The notes under the pieces are model-generated. The model saw nothing but the letters and a program-made list of their open reading frames with translations, was not told where the DNA came from and did no database searches. A program made the translations under genes and the position numbers. From positions 1 through 49,228 of the forward strand of contig JAFYYV010000005.1 in assembly GCA_017557405.1 (NCBI GenBank): a stretch of 49,228 nt of DNA. Direction: 5' to 3'. This document shows, in pieces, positions 42,174 to 49,228 of this stretch. The number at the start of each line of letters is the position of its first letter. Within the stretch, counting starts at the first letter, position 1. Origin of the DNA: Prevotella sp. (GTDB lineage: Bacteria; Bacteroidota; Bacteroidia; Bacteroidales; Bacteroidaceae).

Positions 42174-44762
42174 TTATTTAATAAGTGCTGCCAATTTTGC
42201 TAACCATCGAATAGGGAAACCAATAAAACCGATAGTCAATGCGAGTATTTGGAAAGGTATAGCAAATGGCCATGAATATGTTTTACCATCACGAGCTCCG
42301 GCCATTGTTATTTCGTTTGCAATTTTCATCAAGCCATCATAAGCCTTTTCAATCCATACAAATTCAGTATCGTATGGGTCTTCTTGGAACTTCAATCCCC
42401 ACATAATAATAATAAAAAGCGCAACTAAGACCATGAATATTATACAAATATAACCCCACCATGGCATAGTATCCATAAAATACCCCCAATTATTATTATA
42501 TCTCAAATACATCCACATTACAAACAAAAAAACAAGAGCTCCAAACGTACAAAAACCCTTAACGAATTGCCGTGATGAATCTTCTTCTTTTGTTCTCTGA
42601 TAGTATTTATATGATTTTTTTGTATCTTGAGAATAACCATAATTTCCCATACTAATTGCTGCTCCAATATTATGTGTAATTATTTCAAGGTTCTTTTCAA
42701 GCCTTTTTTTGGTGTTGGGATGCATATACATCCTTTTAACTTTTTGCATTAATTCGCTTGCTCTATAGGCTGACGCTGCGTCATTTTCTTTATTGCAAAT
42801 TGATATAATTATATTTAATAATTCATTTACTACTCGGTCTGATATATTCTTGTATAGTTCTGAATCTTTCCCTGTCATTATATTAATCCCAACAACGTGC
42901 GAAGAAACGTCGGTATACAGTTTCTCTACTTCGGAAAAATTAATACTAGTATTCTTGAAGTTACTAAATTTGGATTCAATATCGTTACAAAGTTTTTCTA
43001 TTCTAGCAGCCTGATCGTTCCTTTTGAAAATTCCCACATTCTCTTCACATCTCTCGCGAAGGTTCTCGTCTGTGACTACAGTTAATGCATAAGTAGCATA
43101 TTTCAGTGCAGTTGCCGGCGCGCTATAATCTTCTTTTTTATCATTATTGAAATGAATCGCATAATTTAACAACTTTTCTGCAACCTCATTACATAGTAAT
43201 TTGTATCTGTAATTATCATCGCCTACTAGTCTCTTGATTCTGGTAAGAACAATCGGTGCTTCTTTAACAATTTTATCATATACCTTTCTACTTTCCTCGA
43301 AATCGTTTTCATCCTGATTTGTAGCATACCTTAGCATATCTTTAATTGGCGCCTCATAAATGTCAAACCCCTTTTTTCTGTTGTATTCTTTATCTTTTTC
43401 TGGGAGGATTCTTTCGTTAAGGCTTGCTTGCCCACTGCCATATTTTAAAACATCTTGTGTTGAAAGTTCTGTTTCTGGGAATTCATACAAGGTGTCCCAA
43501 AACATCTGGGACAATTCTTCTTCCGATAATTCAACAGCTCCATTAGAGATGACAGATACGAATTCTTTGCGGAAAGCCTCTTTATGAATAAGATTCAAAA
43601 TGCTAATAATAGCACTAAAATAATTCCGTTCAGCCAATTGCATAACAGCATCATTAATACAGGCAGAAAAATTAATCTTGTTAAACCATATATTTTTTGC
43701 TTCATACCATTTGTGCTCTGATAATAGTTTCAAAGCCTTCTCATCGTTTGGTGTATAGTTGCAAAACCAAAACAATGCATATTTAATCCGTTCCTTTTCC
43801 GAGGCTAATTTGGTTTTTGAATTAATGACATTCTCTTCATCTCTATTTGGATATATGTTCCATGAAGGAATATTCTGTTCAACAGATCTCCAATCCTTTA
43901 GTGTTTCCTTACATCTTTTGATATTCTCCTCAACAAATTCCCTTTGAGTGAAAACACTTTTTATTCTATCTTCTAAATAGTTAATCCTGTTTTCGTATTC
44001 TATTATGAAATCGGCAACGTCACAAGATATGAGATGATCAGACTCAAATGATGTTGTTTTTCCAACTTTAGACATTGCTTCTATTTTACTCAAATTTGCT
44101 CTTATTTCTCTTTCGGAAGAGTTGCCCCAAATCCCCAATATTCTATAGGGGTTGTTACCTAATATTTCGATGCTTTGCAAACTTGTGTCGAGAATTGGAT
44201 TGTATGTCTCCTTAATTGTTTCCAACTTCTGCTTGGCCTTCTCATTTTTACAACTACTATACAGTTTGCATGCCATAAAAAGAGATTTCGGAGTTCCTAT
44301 ACCCAATTCATAACATCTTGCTAAATTAAATTTAGCAATGTCATCGTTGTTTTGCCCTTTTTTATACCAATAAAACGCCTCTTCTGGATTTGCTTCAATA
44401 CTTGTTATATCGTCAATGTTAAAAGACTGAACAGAAATAATAGGATTGTATCCTTTCTCATATATTTCCCCAAGCATGTTAGCTGCTTTGCCAAATCCTT
44501 GATTTGCTGACTTCTTATACCACTCGATAGCAAGGCTGATATTCTTACCAACCCCAAATCCGTACTGGTAGTATCTGCCAGTATTATACTGGCCATATTT
44601 GTTCCCCTGTTTTGCGGAACGCTCAAACCAAGCAAAGGCTTCTTTCAGATTTTTGACAACACCATCACCTGAAGAATATGCACACCCTAGGTCGTTTTGG
44701 GCGCCGGCGTCACCAGCAAGTGCATCAGCTCGTAATATTTCTATATCTTCTTTTGTCTTCAT
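42174..44762 (-). CDS. Sel1-repeat membrane protein with J-like module
   Basis: The 862-residue protein opens with three to four Sel1 repeats (about 5-165; AFAWFERSAKQGNKYGQYNT and AIEWYKKSANQGFGKAANML are clear). Near residue 204 comes NPYRILGIWGNSSEREIRAN, then KIEAMSKVGKTTSFESD, a module also present at the N-terminus of the next protein upstream. It looks like J-domain helices I-II but has no HPD. A long helical region follows. Two transmembrane helices lie near 742 and 774, and a hydrophobic end near 835-858. The start is 6 nt after the upstream stop. A membrane-tethered client or cochaperone protein is the inference. Confidence 0.82.
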   Translation of the reverse strand: MKTKEDIEILRADALAGDAGAQNDLGCAYSSGDGVVKNLKEAFAWFERSAKQGNKYGQYNTGRYYQYGFGVGKNISLAIEWYKKSANQGFGKAANMLGEIYEKGYNPIISVQSFNIDDITSIEANPEEAFYWYKKGQNNDDIAKFNLARCYELGIGTPKSLFMACKLYSSCKNEKAKQKLETIKETYNPILDTSLQSIEILGNNPYRILGIWGNSSEREIRANLSKIEAMSKVGKTTSFESDHLISCDVADFIIEYENRINYLEDRIKSVFTQREFVEENIKRCKETLKDWRSVEQNIPSWNIYPNRDEENVINSKTKLASEKERIKYALFWFCNYTPNDEKALKLLSEHKWYEAKNIWFNKINFSACINDAVMQLAERNYFSAIISILNLIHKEAFRKEFVSVISNGAVELSEEELSQMFWDTLYEFPETELSTQDVLKYGSGQASLNERILPEKDKEYNRKKGFDIYEAPIKDMLRYATNQDENDFEESRKVYDKIVKEAPIVLTRIKRLVGDDNYRYKLLCNEVAEKLLNYAIHFNNDKKEDYSAPATALKYATYALTVVTDENLRERCEENVGIFKRNDQAARIEKLCNDIESKFSNFKNTSINFSEVEKLYTDVSSHVVGINIMTGKDSELYKNISDRVVNELLNIIISICNKENDAASAYRASELMQKVKRMYMHPNTKKRLEKNLEIITHNIGAAISMGNYGYSQDTKKSYKYYQRTKEEDSSRQFVKGFCTFGALVFLFVMWMYLRYNNNWGYFMDTMPWWGYICIIFMVLVALFIIIMWGLKFQEDPYDTEFVWIEKAYDGLMKIANEITMAGARDGKTYSWPFAIPFQILALTIGFIGFPIRWLAKLAALIK

Positions 44763-44768
44763 ATCTTC

Positions 44769-47681
44769 TTATTGTAATACGTTGTCAATATTAGCACTTT
44801 GCAATTTTAAATTACCATTGACAACAGGGTATAACGTATATTCCATATAAGCAGTTCGTTCCTGGATTTGTCCGTCATCCATTTCTATAGTTTCAGAAAT
44901 GAGCTGTATAGGACCGTCTTTTTGTGTAATGTCTCCTTCTACAAAACCACCTCTAAATTGCCCTACTTCCATATTCGGATTCCATCCATTTCCAGAGTAA
45001 AAATACACATCATAGGTGCCACTAGGAACATATAGGCGAGCTTTATCTCCTCCTTTGATATAGACGTGGTTTATGTAACTATTATTACTATGTCTTTTCA
45101 CGATTGCTATATAATCGCTTGAACCTGATGTTTTAAAATCAATGAAGTTTTTACCTGTCTTTGCTTTACCGAAATAGGATGCGTATGGTTTTGAACCAGT
45201 TTCTAATGAGTTATTACGGTAAGCATCATATGAATTATTAGTAGTTTCATTAGATTCCTGTTCATTGCTGTAGCCAGACTCTTTTTCAGACTCCACACTA
45301 TTGTCCAAGTTACCATCTGATATCTCACTATCATTCGATCCGTTTATATATGAATTAACATTATCTTCACTTTGATTGCTTTGACCTGAAGAATCAACAG
45401 TCTTTACCGTCGACATTGAAGGCTCGTATTCTCTCGTCCTTTGGATGGAAATTGCAATAAATCCAAAGAGAAACAAAATGCCAACAATCGAAGATCCTAC
45501 TATTATCTTTTTTTGTCGTCTGTCCCTTAAATATTTATTTGCTTCCTGAACATGAGTTCCTCGTGGATAAAGCCGAACATATTTTTTATAGTCGTCTTTT
45601 GTTTTACAGGATTCAAACCTCTTATCATCTATCAATTGATTGAGAGCTTTTACATATCTTCCATTGGGATATTGATGGAAGTATGTGTCATATTGCCCAG
45701 ATTGAAGAACCTGGGAATAATACAAATCCTCTATTTTATTAGTAGCCTTAATATGTAGCTTTCCTGATGGATATAGACTAACAAATCTATAATAATCATT
45801 TATGGTTTTACAGCGATTAAAGGCCTCTAATTCCTCCTTATCTTTTATCTCCTGAATATTCTTTTTGGCTTCTTCTCGATATAAACCATTGGGGAATTCT
45901 TTCAAATATTCTGTCCAGCCCTCAATGTTATGACACATTTTAAAAGAAGCTAAATCCAAACGCCCTAGCACAACTGATTTCTTTGGATGATCAGGCCACA
46001 ATCGCAACATAGTGCGATAGTCATAAACAGTTCCTAATGTACCTCGTCCTAAAAGCATCCTATCTAAAGAGTCAAGCATTTTCTGGTCGTTATGACTATT
46101 GGGGAACTTCTCTTTATATGCAAGTAAGGCCTTTGCCGTTAGCGAATAATCCTTGGGGTATTCGTCATCTTCTATTTTCCAAATACGCTGAATGGCTTCC
46201 TTAAAATGGGGGCTGTCAGGATAGGAAAGTGTAAAATCCACTAAAGAGTTATAATCATTGCATGATTTATAAATATCGTCATGGCTTTCAAGTGAAATAG
46301 ATGGCTTTGTGTCACCTACTTTAACCTTATTACGTTCGACGCAGTTGTCTATTTTATCTTTAAATTTGACAACCTTAGTAGTTCTGAATTCATCTTCTAT
46401 ATCTAAAACACAAATATCAACACACAATTGAGTGGCTTGCCCAAGGGCGTTTTTCAAGTTTGCTAATGCTATAACCTTGTCGTTTCCTGGATAATTAAGT
46501 TTCCTTTCTGCAGAATCAATTTCGGACTCCGACGCATAGAGTGCATTATCTGCAATCTGCGTAGAAATGCGTTTGTAATATGAGTTATCAACACCTAAGA
46601 TTGCTTTTATTTCAATCAAAGGGCTGACACAATTGCGTAATAACTGTAAAGACCACCGGGTCTCATTTGGTTTACTGCAGAAGACTTCGATTTCTTTTCG
46701 TATTATTGTTGAAAATGTGCTTACCTGAGGTGGTGCAAGAAATTGCACTTCCTTTTTAACCTCTTTTCCAAAAGTAGTACATTCTTCTTTTACCTTACTC
46801 GAATATGACAAACGATAGACTTCTCTTAATAAATCAAGAAGTTTCTCAACAGGCTTTGCCTCCCAGAACCGCGTCTCTTTATAATAATTCTTGCATGCAG
46901 CTAAGACGGCTTTAGCATATTTTGATAACACAATCTGGGCTTCGGCAGTTGGCTGCTTTGTTTGTAAGTTACTTGTTTCCTTAATTACTTCTATAACAGG
47001 TTTGGCTATATTATGTGCAGATGCAATTGACATATGGCCTTTGCTGTCCTTGCCCAAAGATTCCGTCTCAGATAGTTGACGAAGATAATTAATGGATTCT
47101 TTATTATATACTGAGGAAATAAACTCTAATGTCTTACTGTGCCCTTCTTCACGATTACAAACATCCCTTAGACGGGACCACCATACAAATGGAGGCCATT
47201 CGTACTCATCTTTGTAGCCGTTTTCCAATTCAACAAGGAACCTTTCTTTGGTTGATTCTGCAGGTGCATCATCACACTCGAATAAGCGAATTATATACTC
47301 TGAAGCAAGTTCTATGTTATCAGCGTAGAAAGCGCCAACTATTACATTTACTATACTTGCTTTACTGTTACCTCCAAATCCTGAATGTATAATATCGACC
47401 GGAGCTTTTGCCACTATATCTAATGACTGTAATCTATGAATCCATAGACTTGAATAGAAATCAAGGTCAGAATCGGAGGATAGTAATGATATTGCGTGTT
47501 CTATCGACTGTTCAGAACGATCAATAGGACCAAATATATCAGTAAAATCACTCTCGAAAAAACATTCTTTTCCCACCTTATTAAACGCACGTATCCTTGC
47601 AATGTTTGCAGTTTGAATCCTTACAGGATCGTTTGCAAACATTCCTATTATTCTAAACGGATTATGCGCTATAACATTCAT
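44769..47681 (-). CDS. Large membrane protein with N-terminal J-like module and C-terminal beta domain
   Basis: The 970-residue protein starts MNVIAHNPFRIIGMFANDP and continues with IARIRAFNKVGKECFFESD, the same module as in the 862-residue protein. Helical sequence follows. From about 480 to 715 come degenerate 30-45-residue repeats of the form YP(S/N/R)G....A...I (SLYPSGKLHIKATNKI, HQYPNGRYVKALNQL, RLYPRGTHVQEANKYL). One transmembrane helix is near 722-745, then a Ser/Asn-rich linker and a beta domain from about 835 (DYIAIVKRH, VYIKGGDKARLYVPSGTYDV). The topology would put the module inside and the beta domain in the periplasm. It heads the five-gene block. Confidence 0.82.
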   Translation of the reverse strand: MNVIAHNPFRIIGMFANDPVRIQTANIARIRAFNKVGKECFFESDFTDIFGPIDRSEQSIEHAISLLSSDSDLDFYSSLWIHRLQSLDIVAKAPVDIIHSGFGGNSKASIVNVIVGAFYADNIELASEYIIRLFECDDAPAESTKERFLVELENGYKDEYEWPPFVWWSRLRDVCNREEGHSKTLEFISSVYNKESINYLRQLSETESLGKDSKGHMSIASAHNIAKPVIEVIKETSNLQTKQPTAEAQIVLSKYAKAVLAACKNYYKETRFWEAKPVEKLLDLLREVYRLSYSSKVKEECTTFGKEVKKEVQFLAPPQVSTFSTIIRKEIEVFCSKPNETRWSLQLLRNCVSPLIEIKAILGVDNSYYKRISTQIADNALYASESEIDSAERKLNYPGNDKVIALANLKNALGQATQLCVDICVLDIEDEFRTTKVVKFKDKIDNCVERNKVKVGDTKPSISLESHDDIYKSCNDYNSLVDFTLSYPDSPHFKEAIQRIWKIEDDEYPKDYSLTAKALLAYKEKFPNSHNDQKMLDSLDRMLLGRGTLGTVYDYRTMLRLWPDHPKKSVVLGRLDLASFKMCHNIEGWTEYLKEFPNGLYREEAKKNIQEIKDKEELEAFNRCKTINDYYRFVSLYPSGKLHIKATNKIEDLYYSQVLQSGQYDTYFHQYPNGRYVKALNQLIDDKRFESCKTKDDYKKYVRLYPRGTHVQEANKYLRDRRQKKIIVGSSIVGILFLFGFIAISIQRTREYEPSMSTVKTVDSSGQSNQSEDNVNSYINGSNDSEISDGNLDNSVESEKESGYSNEQESNETTNNSYDAYRNNSLETGSKPYASYFGKAKTGKNFIDFKTSGSSDYIAIVKRHSNNSYINHVYIKGGDKARLYVPSGTYDVYFYSGNGWNPNMEVGQFRGGFVEGDITQKDGPIQLISETIEMDDGQIQERTAYMEYTLYPVVNGNLKLQSANIDNVLQ

Positions 47682-47690
47682 AATAAGAAA

Positions 47691-47912
47691 CTAATGTAAA
47701 AATTGTTTGTTTACGTCAGACTCTACCAGTAAATCTTTAATGTCTACTTCTAAGAGTCTTGCTATTTCCAAAAACGTCTCAATGCTTGGCTGAGTAGTAT
47801 TAGTACACCACTTTGATACTGTTGCAGGATCTTTTCCCAATGTCTCTGCCAGCCACTTACTAGTCTTTTCCTTTTCAACCAAAACGATTTTAAGTCTATT
47901 TATCTTTGCCAT
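47691..47912 (-). CDS. XRE-family HTH regulator
   Basis: From the ATG at 47912 the protein has 73 residues: a compact XRE/Cro HTH (KWLAETLGKDPATVSKWCTN followed by TTQPSIETFLEIARLLEVDI). The upstream frame to 47960 is discarded because TATATTTG on the minus strand at 47945-47938 is a likely -7 box, putting the transcript start after those codons. It precedes the chaperone-like genes by 9 nt on the same strand, so an autoregulated repressor of the whole operon is the simplest reading. Confidence 0.87.
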   Translation of the reverse strand: MAKINRLKIVLVEKEKTSKWLAETLGKDPATVSKWCTNTTQPSIETFLEIARLLEVDIKDLLVESDVNKQFLH

Positions 47913-48057
47913 ACGGTAGTAATAATTGAATTTTTCGCAAATATAATGAACAATTAGCAAACTACCTAATTTTCACCGAAATATTTTGTATAATTCACAA
48001 ATTATCGAAAAAATAGGAAATTTAAGGACGAGAAATAACATCTCGTCGTTCAAGAAA

Positions 48058-49209
48058 TTAGACACCAAGTCCACGTTTCTTTGTCCCATTCCAATTAGTT
48101 AGTTCATCAGCATTGCCGTTGCTGCCGCCAACAGACTGACCTCCCATAGAGACACTCATCTCAGATGCCAGCTGACCAATACGAAGCACTGCTGTGTCCC
48201 ACATGAATTGAGAGATATAGCCTACATTCTTCTCTGCCATCTCAGCGATACTACTGGCGGCAGCCTTACGGTCGGTATCGCTGACAGGATTGAGTCCTTC
48301 AAGCTGACACTTTGCTATGATACCCTGTCCAATGACTCTTTCGTCATTGCGACTGAAAATAGATGCGGTGTTGTGAGCCCAGGCGTTGAATGCATTGATA
48401 GCCTTGTCAACCATCTTGGTAAGAAGTGACCAGTGAGTAAATGCTTCTGATGCTCCAACCTGACGAACGAAGCGTTCCATCATCGACAGTCGACTCTCGG
48501 CATTGTTAGCCCGTTGTTCTTCACGGTCAGCACGGGCCATCTGCTCCTGAGCTTTACGTTCTGCCGTAGCAGTCCTTTCCTTCTCGCGAGCGATTGCATT
48601 TTCATCTAATTGAGAGATACGCTGCTTCAGCCGTACATTTTCTTCCTCGGTCTTGGCAGCAAGAGCTACCTTCTGCTTGGCATCGAGATACATCTGCTTG
48701 CCTACGTTGTTAATCCGTTTCTTATGCAGCTTGGAAACGCTGAGCAGCTGCTGTTGAAGATTAGTAACTATCTCCTTGGCCTTAGCATTACGTTCCTTCT
48801 GCCATTCATCTCGTTTCAAGAGAGGAATTGGTGTGCTGATATCCTCGTTGATAAGACGGATGGCATCGTCAATAAGATCTTGAACCGTCCTAACCTTATC
48901 AGATCCCTTCATCGTGAATGTCATTTCTGCGAATGGAACAGCATTGAGAGACTCTTCGGGGACACTGGTTGCAGAGAGCAAATCATCAAGAGCCTTCTGG
49001 AGCTTGGTCAGCTTGTTGCTGTTCTCCTTGATAGTCTCAATAATCTGCTTCGACTCAGCCTTCTTACGCTCTGTATATTCTGCTATCTCCTTGGCCCGAT
49101 TGGCCTCCTGTTCTGCCTTATATGAATGAGCATCGCGCCATTTCTTGTCACTTTTCTTGCCACGCTCCATCTTGAGAGTATTTGCCAACATGTCCTGTAG
49201 TTCCGACAT
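48058..49209 (-). CDS. Coiled-coil protein, possible mobilisation-protein tail; may be incomplete
   Basis: The visible 383 residues are mostly charged coiled coil (AKEIAEYTERKKAESKQIIE; AIAREKERTATAERKAQEQM). A helical C-terminal domain follows (LLTKMVDKAINAFNAWAHNT, SIAEMAEKNVGYISQFMWD) and a Gly-rich end. No in-frame stop is seen between this ATG and the window edge at 49228, so the frame may start outside. The style resembles the C-terminal halves of MobV/Pre-type relaxases, and island context fits, but the catalytic part is not in view. The 145-nt gap to the XRE gene contains AT-rich promoter-like DNA only. Confidence 0.6.
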   Translation of the reverse strand: MSELQDMLANTLKMERGKKSDKKWRDAHSYKAEQEANRAKEIAEYTERKKAESKQIIETIKENSNKLTKLQKALDDLLSATSVPEESLNAVPFAEMTFTMKGSDKVRTVQDLIDDAIRLINEDISTPIPLLKRDEWQKERNAKAKEIVTNLQQQLLSVSKLHKKRINNVGKQMYLDAKQKVALAAKTEEENVRLKQRISQLDENAIAREKERTATAERKAQEQMARADREEQRANNAESRLSMMERFVRQVGASEAFTHWSLLTKMVDKAINAFNAWAHNTASIFSRNDERVIGQGIIAKCQLEGLNPVSDTDRKAAASSIAEMAEKNVGYISQFMWDTAVLRIGQLASEMSVSMGGQSVGGSNGNADELTNWNGTKKRGLGV

Positions 49210-49228
49210 ATCATGACGGTTTAGATTG

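Overview
The window looks like a chromosome segment of a Bacteroidales bacterium, most probably of the Prevotella group. The evidence is indirect but consistent. Promoters have the Bacteroidetes form (TTTG, about 19-21 nt, TAnnTTTG) with no clear Shine-Dalgarno sites. There are many lipoproteins with Cys after a short hydrophobic leader, a rlmN-pdxA-flippase block, a sigma-54 activator-lptE-TPR-secG block, GH125 and GH53 glycosidases, and C-rich or GATGAA-like intergenic repeats. No rRNA or species marker is present, so the genus is an inference.

Positions 1 to about 32450 are host backbone. They hold a UDP-GlcNAc 2-epimerase; a VanZ-like membrane protein with a membrane-anchored CbbX/SpoVK-type AAA+ ATPase; a lipoprotein-SPFH-NfeD cluster with a membrane HTH regulator; an M48 lipoprotein protease; an N-carbamoylputrescine amidase; a GH125 mannosidase; and a second AAA+ protein with an acidic linker behind a long structured leader. 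They continue with an AmpG-like transporter overlapping a giant GT2/HIT-like/SpoIID fusion; rlmN, pdxA and a flippase; a thioredoxin-fold lipoprotein; an AEC transporter and GH53 galactanase; a sigma-54 activator, lptE, a TPR protein and secG; and tRNA-His. Backbone intergenic gaps carry at least four short repeat families: 22-bp-period arrays, an AT-cored inverted-repeat element, 42-bp hairpin repeats, and C-rich repeats that also enter two genes in frame.

Positions about 32500 to 49228 are an accessory island lying directly after the 3' end of tRNA-His. The DNA is visibly more AT-rich and every gene is on the minus strand. From its promoter side it encodes a small XRE repressor, then five tightly spaced genes: two large membrane proteins sharing a J-domain-like module, a GrpE-like beta-domain protein, an Hsp70 homologue with a long non-canonical C-terminus, and a pseudokinase fused to an AAA+ ATPase. 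A helix-turn-helix protein, a TIGR02391-type protein, two Schlafen/AlbA_2 proteins and an unknown helical protein follow. A coiled-coil protein of possible mobilisation origin runs to the window edge. No integrase is visible; it may lie beyond the right edge.

The best candidate for an undescribed system is the five-gene Hsp70/GrpE-like/J-like/pseudokinase-AAA operon (37464-47681). I infer a membrane-tethered chaperone-remodelling machine, possibly defensive because of its neighbours. Nothing in the sequence proves its function.
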